Assembly: GCA_963835885.1 (NCBI GenBank)
Contig: CAWIHF010000032.1
Span: 1 to 64,000 of the forward strand
Direction: 5' to 3'
Length of the DNA: 64,000 nt
From: Roseiarcus sp963835885
GTDB taxonomy: Bacteria; Pseudomonadota; Alphaproteobacteria; Rhizobiales; Beijerinckiaceae
The notes under the pieces were generated by a model. That model was given only the letters and a program-made list of their open reading frames with translations. It was not told the DNA's origin and did not search any database. Positions 26,434 through 35,610 of this stretch are shown piece by piece (the first letter of the stretch is position 1; each line of letters starts with the position of its first letter). Both the position numbers and the translations under genes were made by a program.

Positions 26434-27517
26434 GAGGCTTATTGCGTTGTCCCAGGTTTGCCTAAATGTGGTATCCAACCCTTGTTGAAGCCCGCGATGG
26501 GACTCAAGAGGAATACGCTATGGCGAGGGGCGCGTTCGCTCACCGAATTTCAGTCGGCGTTTCCTGACGAGGCGAGCTGCGCGGCCTTCTTGTTCGAACG
26601 GCGCTGGCCGGATGGAATTCAGGCTTCCGTTAACGGCATGGTTCTGGGCCGCGCATTTGATGTCGACCCATTCAAACGGCATATCGGCGCGGCAACTGGA
26701 GGATCAACTCGGCCTCACCTACAGGACGGCTTGGCTGCTGGCGCAGAAGCTGCGGCGATCGATGGGTCGACCCAGACCGGGAACCTCTCGAAGGGGTGGT
26801 TGAAGTCGATCAAGCGGAAATCCCCTTTCGCGAAGGGGGCACATTCTTCGAAACCGGCAATGCTGGCAAAATCCTCGTCATCGGGGCCGTCGAGGTGATC
26901 GAACGCGACACCAATCAGGCCAAGCCGCGCCGCAAACACGCCAAATATCTCGATACGCGTTCTGGCCGCATCCGCCTGGCTACAATAGCGGACAATTCCG
27001 CGGCCTCGCTCGAAGCTTTCGTGCGGGCCAACGTAAAGCCCGGCACCACGGTGCTGACTGACGGCCATTCATCCTATCCTGGCTTGACCGATTATCGGCA
27101 CGATCCGCGCGTGGTCGGTAGGATGGCCGGACATGTGGTGTTGCCCTGGATTCACCGGGTCTTCTCGCTGATGAAGCGGTGGGGACTGGGCACGTATCAC
27201 GGCCTGCGCCGCAAACATGTCGACACCTATCTCAACGAATTTGTTTTCCGCTACGATCGCCGCTTCTACCGGCATGCGTCATTCGAAACAGTGCTCGGCC
27301 TCGCGGCGCGTCACGCGCCGTCGAGTTACTGGGATATTGTCGGCCGACCCAATCCCCGGAAGGGAGAGACGACGCCCAGTCGCGCGCCGCGCCACAGAAA
27401 GACACTGGTCGGAATGCGTCAGGACGGCGCGGGCGGCGCCCAAACCGAGGGCCAAAATCACGACGCGACGATGGGGCCGCCACTAAACATGGACGAACCT
27501 GGGACAACGCAATAAGC
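26434..27517. mobile_element. IS1595-type insertion sequence (decayed)
   Basis: Long inverted repeats of about 23 bases are identical at both ends (left 26436-26458; right 27496-27518 reversed), including TTATTGCGTTGTCCCAGG. The direct repeat CACCCCCAACT flanks it (26423-26433 and 27518-27528). The element is about 1.08 kb and carries one transposase gene with an internal deletion and a frameshift, so it cannot move by itself. The direct repeat is longer than the 8 bp usual for IS1595. Confidence 0.75.
26497..27515 (+). pseudogene. IS1595-family transposase, deleted and frameshifted
   Basis: Three frames must be joined. SLTEFQSAFPDEASCAAFLF and ERRWPDG come first, but the zinc-ribbon segment that should follow is missing. 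A second frame gives LPLTAWFWAAHLMSTHSNGI and LGLTYRTAWLLAQKLRRSM. One extra G near 26767 then shifts to the catalytic part VVEVDQAEIPFREGG, VLTDGHSSYPGLTDY, WIHRVFSLMKRWGLGTYHGL and the tail KHVDTYLNEFVFRYDRRFYR. These are the DDE and tail blocks of the ISXO2-like group. The loss of the ribbon plus the shift means no active enzyme. Confidence 0.8.
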
Positions 27518-27916
27518 CACCCCCAACTAGGCATCATCGCTGTAATTCGGAAAGTTGGTATAGAGGGAGCTCGCAACTGCAATTTTGAGGGATGGATAAA
27601 CGACAAACAAGTTCCTTTTTACGTGCTCCTTTACAAGAACTCATTCTCATTTCCGGCGGGGACATTTGAAACGCGGCCCTATATACCGTTAGTGCTTCCT
27701 TTTGATAGCCCTGGAACGATGGTTGAATTTCGTCTCTCCGTTATTTGTGAAAATATTGCTTCAGAAGCTCTCGAATTACAATTCAAGCTACCGCCGCCAG
27801 ACCAGAATTAATTTGAACTCTCGCCTCCGAGCGCGCCCCGGCAAACTATTGAAACGTTCGCCGGGCCCGTTCCGTTCTATTTATCCGCTAGTACAGGGAC
27901 GGAGGCAGCACATAGG

Positions 27917-28262
27917 CTACTGCACCTTCGCCCGCTCGAGGTTGAGGGCGAGAAGCTTGGCGAGGGCGTCATCGTGGCGATGTCCTCCGGCCAGCCGTAG
28001 GCGGCGGCGACGGCGCGGTCGAGCGCGTCGTGCGCGTCGGCGAGCCAGCGCGGTCGCTGATTGTAGAGGTTGGTCAGCGTCCGTTCCTTGAGCTTGACCG
28101 CCGCCTCGGCCGTCTTCGGCATGATCCGATCGGGATAGCGCCTCGGCGCCTCGCCCGGTGCGGCTGTCGGGGTGATTTCGGGTACGATATCGACGAGATC
28201 GGGCGGGTTGAGCCAGACGCGCCGCAGTTCGTCTAGCTTTCTAGCCGCCGCAGCGACGCGCT
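27917..28262 (-). pseudogene. Remnant of MmeI-like DNA methyltransferase 3' end, copy B
   Basis: The minus strand encodes QRVAAAARKLDELRRVWLNP, PDLVDIVPEITPTAAPGEAP, RRYPDRIMPKTAEAAVKLKE and RTLTNLYNQRPRWLADAHDA, followed by LDRAVAAAYGWPEDIA. One shift near 27975 is needed to reach the LAKLLALNLERAKVQ ending at 27917. This is the C-terminal region of MmeI-group DNA methyltransferases. It is longer than copy A and shares the same end. Its 5' side stops abruptly at about 28262, where a truncated radical SAM gene on the other strand begins. Confidence 0.68.
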
Positions 28263-28265
28263 GGG

Positions 28266-29377
28266 AACGTTCAGGGCAAAAAATCGCGCCGGCGCTCGCC
28301 GGACGACATCGAGCAGATCATCTGCCGCAACGTCGCCCAGGGCATCTATCGCTTCTTCATCACCGACGACAATTTCGCCCGCAACAAGGACTGGGAGGCG
28401 ATTCTCGACCGGGTCATCCACCTGCGCGAGGTCGAGGGGATCGAGCCGATCCGGCTCACCATCCAGGTCGACACCCAGTGCCACAAGATTCCGAACTTCA
28501 TCGACAAGTGCCGCCGCGCCAACGTGTTCAACATGTTCGTCGGCCTCGAGAACATCAATCCCGAGACGCTGATCGCGATGAAGAAGCGGCAGAACAAGAT
28601 CGCCGAATACCGCGCGTTGTTTCTCGCCGCCAAGCAGGCGCGGATCCTCACCATGGCGGGCTACATCCTCGGCTTTCCCAACGACACGCCGGAATCGATC
28701 CTCAGCGACATCGAGATCATCAAGCGGGAGTTGCCCGTCGACCTCATCGAATTCATGTATCTGACGCCGCTGCCGGGCTCCGAAGATCACCAGAAACTTG
28801 CGGCCGAAGGCGGCTGGATGGACCCGGACCTCAACAAATATGACCTCTCCCATGCCGTCGCGCGTCACGCGACCATGTCGAGGGCGCAATGGGACGACGT
28901 CCACCGAAAGGCCTGGGAAGCCTTCTACACGCCCGAACATTTCGAGACTGTCATGCGCCGGGGCGAGGCGTTCGGGCTGGTCTACCGGCGAACCCTCGAA
29001 GGCCTCGTCTTCTTCCGTCACTGCGTCGCGCGCGAGGGCGTGCATCCGATGGACGGCGGGCTCCTGCGGCTCAAGCACAGGCGGGACCGCCGCCCGGGGC
29101 TGAAGCGGGAAACCCGCTCGTGTTCTACCCACGCTTCTGGTGGGAAACGGCGGCAAAAACGGTGGCGATCGCGCGGGAGTTCATGGCGTTCGACGCCATC
29201 GGCAAGCGCATCGCCGCCGACCCGCAGCGTTTCGCCTATACCGACAAGGCGCTGACCCCGGCGAGCGAGGAGGACGACGAAACGTTCGACCTTCTGAACC
29301 GCGACGAAGCGGCCCGCGCCGCGGTGCGACGCTATCGCGAGGTGCGGAGATTCGCGGAAGCCGCGCCGGGCCGATAA
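28266..29377 (+). pseudogene. B12-binding-type radical SAM protein, 5'-truncated and frameshifted
   Basis: The surviving part starts NVQGKKSRRRSPDDIEQII, which in intact relatives comes just after the CxxxCxxC cluster motif. The cobalamin domain and the cluster cysteines are therefore gone. It continues with RFFITDDNFARNKDWEAILD, NMFVGLENINPETLIAMKKR, MAGYILGFPNDTPESILSDI and EFMYLTPLPGSEDH. A missing A in a homopolymer near 29117 moves the last part to another frame (NPLVFYPRFWWETAAKTVAI, ending EAAPGR). Without the 4Fe-4S cluster it cannot be a radical enzyme. The break coincides with the edge of the methyltransferase remnant, so one recombination probably destroyed both genes. Confidence 0.72.
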
Positions 29378-29995
29378 GGCGTGTCGATCGTCGGGGGCGC
29401 ATTGCTGGGTTCCGCGAACGAGGCGCGTCCGCTCCCTGTTCGGCGGAATAAGTTCCCTGCTCCGTCGGTTCGCTCCCCTGTTTTCCGGTTCAGAGAGGCC
29501 GCTTCGGCTTTCCGTCGGCGCCCGCGATCGATCCGCCCCTCGCCATGCCCTTTGCACTTTGGCGCCACGCCGGCGACAGTCTCCTCAGGGTCGGCGCCGG
29601 ATAGATTTGTCTCGCCAAAATCAGAAATCGTTCTTATAAATATTCGTGTTCGCCACAGTGAAGAAAAAGCCGCCGGTCGACCGTTTTTTAAAGCCAGTGC
29701 GCTCTAACGCCTTGAAAACGCTAGAAACGGCAATGGCGGAATGTTGCTAAAAGTTGGCCCTGGCTTGGCCTCGGCGCTGCATCCGCTTGGCCTCGGCGCC
29801 GTTCGGGCGCCCATTTGAGTTGGCGCCCGCGTGACAGCCGTCGCACCGGTGATAGACTGCGCCGCGATTGACGCGGGTCAATGACGGCGTTCGGCTTTGC
29901 GCTGATAGATGCCGTCGCGCGCTCGGCGGCTTCGCCCCCGGCGGCTTCGCCCCGGGACGCAGTCGGGGCGTTCGGCTTTGAAGAGGATCACCAGC
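29378..29995. other. Long gene-free region before the aldolase gene
   Basis: No gene is supported in these 618 bases. 29430-29500 contains short TTCCCTG and CCCTGTTTTCCGG words like those at 54985-55150, probably a decayed copy of that dispersed repeat. 29925-29955 holds two direct copies of GGCGGCTTCGCCCC. An AT-rich stretch at 29620-29700 could hold a promoter. Confidence 0.4.
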
Positions 29996-30898
29996 ATGGC
30001 CAATGACAAGATGACGGTGCAGATGGCGAGCAAGGACGGCTTCATCGCCGCGCTCGACCAGAGCGGAGGATCGACCCCGGGCGCCTTGCGCCTCTACGGC
30101 ATCCCGGACAGCGAATATAGCGGCGACGCAGAGATGTTCCGGTTGATGCATGAGTTTCGCGTGCGGATGATGACTGCGCCCGCCTTCAGCGGAGACAAGG
30201 TGATCGGGGCCATCCTGTTCGAGCGCACGATGGACGGCGAGGCGAAAGGAAAGGCGGTTCCGACGTTCCTGTGGGAGGATCGGAGCGTGGTCCCGTTCCT
30301 GAAAGTCGATAAGGGGCTCGAAGAGGAAAAGGACGGCGTCAGGCTGATGAAGCCGATGCCCGATCTCGAGGCGCTCCTCGCCCGGGCGACCAAGCGCGGC
30401 ATTTTCGGCACCAAGATGCGCTCGGTCATCAACCATGCCTCCAAGGGAGGCATTGCGGCGATCGCCAGGCAGCAGTTCGAGATCGGCGAGCAGATCGCCA
30501 AACACGGCCTGATGCCGATCCTCGAGCCCGAGGTGTCGATCAAGGCGACGGACAAGAAGGAGGCGGAGACAATCCTGCTCGGCGAGCTGACCAAAGGGCT
30601 CGCCGCCCTGCCGGCTGGCCGCCAGGTGATGTTCAAGCTGACGCTGCCCGAAGTTCCGGACTTCTACGCGCCGCTGATCGAGGACAAGCGGGTGCTGCGC
30701 GTCGTGGCGCTTTCGGGCGGCTACACCCGCGCCGAAGCCTGCCGGCGGCTCGCCCAAAATCACAGGATGATCGCGAGCTTTTCGCGAGCATTAACCGAGG
30801 GCCTGAAACGGTCAATGAGCGAGGCCGAGTTCGACAAGGCGCTGGCCGAGGCGATCGACGAAATTTACCAAGCATCGAGGATGAAGGTCGCCGCTTGA
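29996..30898 (+). CDS. Class I fructose-bisphosphate aldolase
   Basis: This 300-residue enzyme belongs to the class I (Schiff-base, metal-free) aldolases. The N terminus has FIAALDQSGGSTPGALRLYG, the middle FERTMDGEAKGKAVPTFLWE and FLKVDKGLEEEKDGVRLMKP, and the Schiff-base lysine lies in QVMFKLTLPEVPDFY near residue 220. GLMPILEPEVSI precedes it. It interconverts fructose 1,6-bisphosphate and two triose phosphates in glycolysis and gluconeogenesis. The ATG at 29996 gives MANDKMTVQMASKDGF; the longer frame to 29909 lies in repetitive sequence and is unlikely. Confidence 0.9.
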   Translation: MANDKMTVQMASKDGFIAALDQSGGSTPGALRLYGIPDSEYSGDAEMFRLMHEFRVRMMTAPAFSGDKVIGAILFERTMDGEAKGKAVPTFLWEDRSVVPFLKVDKGLEEEKDGVRLMKPMPDLEALLARATKRGIFGTKMRSVINHASKGGIAAIARQQFEIGEQIAKHGLMPILEPEVSIKATDKKEAETILLGELTKGLAALPAGRQVMFKLTLPEVPDFYAPLIEDKRVLRVVALSGGYTRAEACRRLAQNHRMIASFSRALTEGLKRSMSEAEFDKALAEAIDEIYQASRMKVAA

Positions 30899-31237
30899 GG
30901 CATTGCGTCGGCCGCCGGAACCATCTCCGGCGGCCGTTCGGCGTTTCCGTTCGCTGGATAGACGAGCGCTCCGCCCGAAAGTCTTGATCGCGTGGGTCGA
31001 ATGCCCGATGGTATAGACGGAGCTCATATTTCGCCGGGTCTACTGAGGTCTCCGCTTTTTCGCCAAACAAGCGGAATAATTGAATGGGGCGGAATTTTTG
31101 CTTCGTTGGGCCGCAGGGAAGTGAGACAATGCGCCGCGTCCGCCCTCCAATTCCGGCTCTGGACAAGACGGCCATGGCCCATTAGCGAAGGAATTGGCCT
31201 TCGGAGGCGACGAGACGGGGCGAAACAAGGGCGGATG
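30899..31237. other. hemA upstream region
   Basis: These 339 bases separate the aldolase and hemA. They contain a minus-strand relic of a DUF488 gene (30977-31027) and an AT-richer segment at 31060-31110 that could carry the hemA promoter. AAGGGCGG directly precedes the hemA ATG pair and serves as the ribosome site. Confidence 0.4.
30977..31027 (-). pseudogene. Five-prime relic of a DUF488-family gene
   Basis: The minus strand begins MSSVYTIGHSTHAIKTF, a near-exact match to the opening of DUF488 proteins (xxYTIGHSTxxxxxF). After about 17 codons the resemblance stops. Only the start of the gene remains. Confidence 0.5.
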
Positions 31238-32536
31238 ATGGACTACGAGCGGCGCTTCGAGGACGCGATCACCCGACTGAAGGCGGAAGAGCGCTATCGC
31301 ATTTTCGCCAACCTCGAGCGCGACGCGAGCCGGTTCCCGATGGCGATGTGGCGTCCCGGGGGCGAAGAGGACGCGCCGCGCGAGGTCACCGTGTGGTGCT
31401 CGAACGATTATCTCGGCATGGGCGGCCACCCGGAGGTGATCGAGGCCTCGGTCCGCGCCGCCCGGGCCCACGGCGCCGGCGCCGGCGGAACCCGCAACAT
31501 CTCCGGCACGCATCATCCGATCGTGCGGCTCGAGGCGGAGCTCGCCGACCTGCACGGCAAGGCCGCCGCCCTCGTCTTCACCTCGGGCTGGATCTCCAAT
31601 CTCGCCGGCATCTCGACCATCGCGAGCCTATTGCCGGACTGCCTCATCCTGTCCGACGCGCTCAACCACAATTCGATGATCGAAGGGGTCAGGCGCTCGG
31701 GCTGCGCGAAGAAGGTCTGGCGCCACAACGACGTCGCCCATCTCGAGGAGTTGCTCGCCGCCGAACCGGTCGAGCGGGCCAAGCTCGTCGTGTTCGAGAG
31801 CCTCTATTCGATGGACGGCGACATCGCGCCGATCGCCGAGATCGTCGAGCTCGCCGAGAAATACAACGCCATGACCTACATCGACGAGGTCCATGCGGTC
31901 GGCCTCTATGGGCCCCGCGGCGGGGGTTTGAGCGAGCGCGAGGGGCTCGCGCACCGCATCGACGTCATCGAGGGCACGCTCGCCAAGGGCTTTGGCTCGC
32001 TCGGCGGCTATATTGCGGCGAGCGCGGCGGTGGTCGACGCCGTGCGCAGCTACGCGCCTCAGTTCATCTTCACCTCGACGATGCCGCCGAGCGTCGCCGC
32101 CAGCGCCGCGGCGGCGGTGAAGCACCTCAAGCGTTCGAACGCCGAGCGCGAACGGCACCAGGCGATGGCCAAGCTGGTCAAGCATGCGCTTCGGGCGGCT
32201 GGCCTGCCGGTGATGGACAATCCGTCGCATATCGTGCCGCTGTTCGTTGGCGACGCGCAGAAGTGCCGGGCGGCGAGCAAGCTCCTGCTCGAGCGGCACG
32301 CAATCTACATTCAGCCGATCAACTATCCGACCGTGGCTAAGGGGACCGAGCGCCTGCGCATCACGCCGACGCCGGCGCACAGCGAGGCGCAGGTCGCCGA
32401 CCTCGTCGAATCGCTGGTCGATGTATGGAAGACGCTCGGCCTGCGCTTCGAGGAGGCCAAGGTCATCCCGCTGCGCCCCGCAGCGAAAGACCCGGCGCAT
32501 TGCGTCTATCCTGAAATGAAGCGCGCGGCGGAATAG
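31238..32536 (+). CDS. hemA: 5-aminolevulinate synthase
   Basis: The gene encodes a pyridoxal-phosphate enzyme of about 432 residues that condenses glycine and succinyl-CoA to 5-aminolevulinate, the first step of the C4 tetrapyrrole route typical of alphaproteobacteria. Recognisable blocks are VTVWCSNDYLGMGGHPEVIE, GAGAGGTRNISGTHHPIVRL, SDALNHNSMIEGVRRSG, YIDEVHAVGLYGPRG with the cofactor aspartate, and the Schiff-base lysine in EGTLAKGFGSLGGYI near residue 247. PAHCVYPEMK appears at the C terminus. MDYERRF at 31238 is the typical family start; a second ATG lies 3 bp upstream. hemE and hemF follow downstream on the same strand. Confidence 0.95.
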   Translation: MDYERRFEDAITRLKAEERYRIFANLERDASRFPMAMWRPGGEEDAPREVTVWCSNDYLGMGGHPEVIEASVRAARAHGAGAGGTRNISGTHHPIVRLEAELADLHGKAAALVFTSGWISNLAGISTIASLLPDCLILSDALNHNSMIEGVRRSGCAKKVWRHNDVAHLEELLAAEPVERAKLVVFESLYSMDGDIAPIAEIVELAEKYNAMTYIDEVHAVGLYGPRGGGLSEREGLAHRIDVIEGTLAKGFGSLGGYIAASAAVVDAVRSYAPQFIFTSTMPPSVAASAAAAVKHLKRSNAERERHQAMAKLVKHALRAAGLPVMDNPSHIVPLFVGDAQKCRAASKLLLERHAIYIQPINYPTVAKGTERLRITPTPAHSEAQVADLVESLVDVWKTLGLRFEEAKVIPLRPAAKDPAHCVYPEMKRAAE

Positions 32537-32588
32537 GCGGCGGCTTGCCCCGGCGCAGGCGTTCGCGCTAGGCGTCATTCATGCGCGG

Positions 32589-32690
32589 CTCCCCCTCACC
32601 CCGACCCTCTCCCGCGAGCGGGAGAGGGGGCGCTATCCTTCTCCCGCAAGGCGGGAGAAGGTGGACGCGCGAAGCGCGGCCGGATGAGGG
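32589..32690. repeat. Dispersed palindromic repeat between hemA and hemE
   Basis: CCCTCTCCCGCGAGCGGGAGAG is followed by CTTCTCCCGCAAGGCGGGAGAAGG and GCGCGAAGCGCGGCCGGATGAGG, two hairpins of the family at 988-1188 and 20043-20172. It ends 7 bases before the hemE GTG, so it could affect translation of hemE. Confidence 0.65.
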
Positions 32691-32696
32691 CCTGTC

Positions 32697-33737
32697 GTGA
32701 AGTCAACTCAGCCCCGAAAGCCCTTCCTCGCCGCGCTCGCCGGTGAGCGCCAGCCGAGGCCGCCAATCTGGCTCATGCGCCAGGCAGGCCGGTATCTTCC
32801 CGAATACCGCAAGATTCGCGCCCGCGCCGCCACCTTTCTCGATTTTTGCTATACGCCCGCCTTCACTGTCGAAGCGACCCTGCAGCCGATCCGCCGCTTC
32901 GGCTTCGATGCGGCGATCCTGTTTTCCGATATTCTCGTGGTCCCGGACGCGCTCGGACAGAGCGTCGCCTTCGAGACCGGCGAAGGTCCGCGACTCGCTC
33001 CGGTCGAGAACGCGGCCGGTCTGGCGCGGCTTCGCGAAGAGCCCGACTGGACGAAGCTCGCGCCCGTGTTCGAGACTCTCGACCGGCTCAAGACAATCCT
33101 TCCTCGCGATGTTGCGCTGATCGGCTTTTGCGGCGCGCCCTGGACGGTCGCGAGCTATATGGTCGCCGGGCAAGCAACTCCGGACCAGACGCCGGCGCGC
33201 CTTTTTGCCTACCGGCAGCCGCGGCTGTTTTCCGCCCTGATCGACCGCCTTGTCGACGCGTCGGCCGAATATCTTCTGCGTCAGCTGGCGGCCGGGGCGG
33301 AAGCGGTGCAGATCTTCGATTCCTGGGCGGGCGTCCTGCCGCCGGCGGAGTTCGAGCGCTGGTGCGTCGGCCCGGTCGCTTCGCTGATTGCAAACGTGCG
33401 CGCGAAGGCGCCGGACGCGCAAATCATCGCTTTTCCGCGCGGCGCGGCGACGCAGCTCGACAAATTCGCCGGCATGAAGGGCGTCGCCGCGGTCGGCCTC
33501 GATACCGCAGTCGAGCCGGCCGCGGCCCTCGCCGCCCTGCCCGCCGAGATCGCCCTGCAAGGCAATCTCGACCCGCTCGCGCTGGTCGCGGGCGGCGACG
33601 GGCTCGACGAGGCAATTGATCGCGTGCTCGAGGGCTTCGCTGGGCGAGCTCACATTTTCAACCTCGGCCATGGCATCCTCCCCGAAACCCCGATCGAGCA
33701 TGTGGAGCATCTCGTCGCGCGGGTGCGCGGGCGATGA
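32697..33737 (+). CDS. hemE: Uroporphyrinogen decarboxylase
   Basis: This 346-residue enzyme removes four carboxyl groups from uroporphyrinogen III to give coproporphyrinogen III. The signature RPPIWLMRQAGRYLPEYR lies at residues 19-36. ILFSDILVVPDALG carries the essential aspartate, and QIFDSWAGVLPP and LQGNLDPLAL follow. Translation starts with GTG at 32697, the only start that keeps the conserved N terminus. The start lies unusually close to a palindromic repeat. The stop overlaps the hemF start in ATGA, showing coupled translation with the next step of heme synthesis. Confidence 0.95.
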   Translation: MKSTQPRKPFLAALAGERQPRPPIWLMRQAGRYLPEYRKIRARAATFLDFCYTPAFTVEATLQPIRRFGFDAAILFSDILVVPDALGQSVAFETGEGPRLAPVENAAGLARLREEPDWTKLAPVFETLDRLKTILPRDVALIGFCGAPWTVASYMVAGQATPDQTPARLFAYRQPRLFSALIDRLVDASAEYLLRQLAAGAEAVQIFDSWAGVLPPAEFERWCVGPVASLIANVRAKAPDAQIIAFPRGAATQLDKFAGMKGVAAVGLDTAVEPAAALAALPAEIALQGNLDPLALVAGGDGLDEAIDRVLEGFAGRAHIFNLGHGILPETPIEHVEHLVARVRGR

Positions 33738-34651
33738 GCGGGATCGGCGATCCGGCGCGCGACGACCCGCGCCTTTCCCTGGTCGCGAGCTGGCTCGAAA
33801 CACTGCAGGCGCGGATCGTGGCGGCGATGGAGGCGCTCGAGGACGCGTTCGCCGGCGCTCCGATCGTCCGCGAGCCCGGCCGCTTCGCGATCGAGCCATG
33901 GGCGCGCACCGACGCAAGTGGGGCGCCCGGGGGCGGCGGGCGCATGGCGATCTTGCGCGGGCGTCTGTTCGAAAAGCTCGGCGCGCATCGCTCCACCGTC
34001 TACGGCGCCTTCCCGCAGGAGTTCGCCGCCCAAATACCGGGCGCCGCGGAAGACCCGCGCTTCTGGGCGGCCGGCGTTTCGGTCATCGCCCATCCGTGGA
34101 GCCCGCATGTGCCGACGGCGCATATGAATGTGAGGCTCGTGCGCACGACAAAGACCTGGTTCGGCGGCGGCGCCGATCTGACGCCGACGCTGGACGCGCG
34201 ACGCGGGCAAAGCGATCCGGACGCGGTCGCCTTCCACGCGGCGATGCAGGCCGCCTGCGAACGCCATGCAGAGGTCGCCGACGGGGAGCGCTTCCGCGCC
34301 TGGTGCGACGAGTATTTCTTTCTCAAGCACCGCAACGAGCCCCGCGGAATCGGCGGCATATTCTTCGACTGGCTCAACAGCGCCGGCGACGCCGACAATT
34401 CGGCCTTCGACGCGGACTTCGCTTTCGTGCGCGACGTCGGCGACAGCTTCATTGCCAGCTATTCGGAGATCGTGCGGCGGAACGCCTCGCAAGCCTGGAG
34501 CGAGACCGAGCGTGAGGAACAACTCATCCGCCGCGGACGTTACGTCGAGTTCAATCTGCTCTACGACCGAGGTACGATTTTCGGCCTGAAGACCGGCGGC
34601 AACGTCGCGTCCATTCTTTCGTCAATGCCGCCCGAGGCGCGCTGGCCCTGA
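33734..34651 (+). CDS. hemF: Oxygen-dependent coproporphyrinogen III oxidase
   Basis: The product, 305 residues, converts coproporphyrinogen III to protoporphyrinogen IX using O2. Family blocks are present: TAHMNVRLVRT, WFGGGADLTPT, the HemF signature FFLKHRNEPRGIGGIFFDWL near residue 200, and RRGRYVEFNLLYDRGTIFGL with KTGGNVASILSSMPP at the end. It overlaps hemE by 4 bp and uses its product. No oxygen-independent hemN is seen here, so this locus serves aerobic heme synthesis. Confidence 0.95.
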   Translation: MSGIGDPARDDPRLSLVASWLETLQARIVAAMEALEDAFAGAPIVREPGRFAIEPWARTDASGAPGGGGRMAILRGRLFEKLGAHRSTVYGAFPQEFAAQIPGAAEDPRFWAAGVSVIAHPWSPHVPTAHMNVRLVRTTKTWFGGGADLTPTLDARRGQSDPDAVAFHAAMQAACERHAEVADGERFRAWCDEYFFLKHRNEPRGIGGIFFDWLNSAGDADNSAFDADFAFVRDVGDSFIASYSEIVRRNASQAWSETEREEQLIRRGRYVEFNLLYDRGTIFGLKTGGNVASILSSMPPEARWP

Positions 34652-34678
34652 GCGGCTCCACATTCGCGAGGATTCTTC

Positions 34679-35542
34679 ATGATCGATGCTTCTCAATCGG
34701 GGCGATTCCGCGTCGGCGGCGCGTTCGAGGTCAACCGTCTCGGCTTCGGCGCCATGCGGATCGTCGGGCGAGGGATCTGGGGACCGCCGGAAAACCGGGC
34801 CGAGGCGTTGAGGACGCTGCGACGCCTGCCGGAGCTCGGCGTCGACTTTATCGACACCGCCAATTCTTATGGTCCCGATTTTTCCGAAGAGCTGATCCGC
34901 GAGGCGCTCCACCCCTACGGAAATATCCATGTCGCCACCAAAAGCGGGCTTGCGCGCACCGGCCCGAACCAATGGATTTCGCTCGGCCGGCCCGAATATC
35001 TCATCCAACAGGCGCACAAGAGCCGCTGGCGGCTCGGGGTCGAGGCGATCGATCTCTGGCAACTGCACCGCATCGATTCGAAAGTGCCGGCGAACGAGCA
35101 GTTCGACGCGATCAAGACGCTGATCCGGGACAGGGTGATCCGTTGCGCCGGGCTTTCGGAGGTCGGCGTCGCGGAGATCGAGGCGGCGGCGAAATACTTT
35201 CCTGTCGCCACGGTGCAGAACCAGTACAATCTCGCTGACCGGAAGAGCGAGGCCGTGCTCGATTACTGCGAGAAGCACGGGGTCGGCTTCATCCCCTGGT
35301 ACCCGCTGAACGCGGGCGAACTGGCGCGCGAAGGCTCGGCGCTTGACGAGATCGCCCGCCAGCACAAGTCGAGCCCGGGCCAGATCGCGCTCGCTTGGCT
35401 GCTCGCTCGCAGCCCGGTCATGCTGCCAATTCCCGGCACCGGCAAGGTTGCGCATCTCGAGGAGAACGTCGGCGCGGCGGCGATCAAGCTGACGGACGAG
35501 GAGTTCGCGACGCTGGACAGGGTGGGACGCGCCGCAAACTGA
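34679..35542 (+). CDS. Aldo/keto reductase
   Basis: A TIM-barrel oxidoreductase of 287 residues. It has the catalytic tetrad of aldo/keto reductases: D in FIDTANSYGPDFSEELI (aspartate and tyrosine), K in HVATKSGL, and H in DLWQLHRIDSKVP. The C-terminal NADPH site reads LPIPGTGKVAHLEENVGAA. It reduces an unknown carbonyl compound. It begins 27 bp after hemF and may be read from the same transcript, though no link to heme synthesis is known. A MarR regulator follows. Confidence 0.88.
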   Translation: MIDASQSGRFRVGGAFEVNRLGFGAMRIVGRGIWGPPENRAEALRTLRRLPELGVDFIDTANSYGPDFSEELIREALHPYGNIHVATKSGLARTGPNQWISLGRPEYLIQQAHKSRWRLGVEAIDLWQLHRIDSKVPANEQFDAIKTLIRDRVIRCAGLSEVGVAEIEAAAKYFPVATVQNQYNLADRKSEAVLDYCEKHGVGFIPWYPLNAGELAREGSALDEIARQHKSSPGQIALAWLLARSPVMLPIPGTGKVAHLEENVGAAAIKLTDEEFATLDRVGRAAN

Positions 35543-35610
35543 CCGAACTGCGGCTCGGTCGGCCGTTTGCAAGCGGGCCACCCACCGCGGGGATTGTCTT
35601 TGTGCCGCGT

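Larger units (their letters stand above)
26189..27811 (+). pseudogene. Hypothetical membrane-anchored protein gene split by an IS1595-type element
   Basis: The 5' part (26189-26433) encodes MITPLDGRPIATKGGGWNAK, one membrane helix (LVAIALAVCGFIAGAAGLVI) and ends at ...VYVEGHPQL. The 3' part (27529-27811) resumes GIIAVIRKVGIEGARNCNFE and ends KLPPPDQN. Both sides carry the same CACCCCCAACT, and the distance between copies (1095 bp) is a multiple of three. Removing the insert and one repeat therefore restores one open frame of about 177 residues. The domain outside the membrane looks beta-rich. I do not recognise the family. Base composition is lower in GC than surrounding genes, pointing to transfer. 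Confidence 0.7.

Noticed and set aside
29381..29707. 108-codon frame after the radical SAM remnant
   Set aside because: Runs through repeat-like noncoding sequence with no start signal or similarity.
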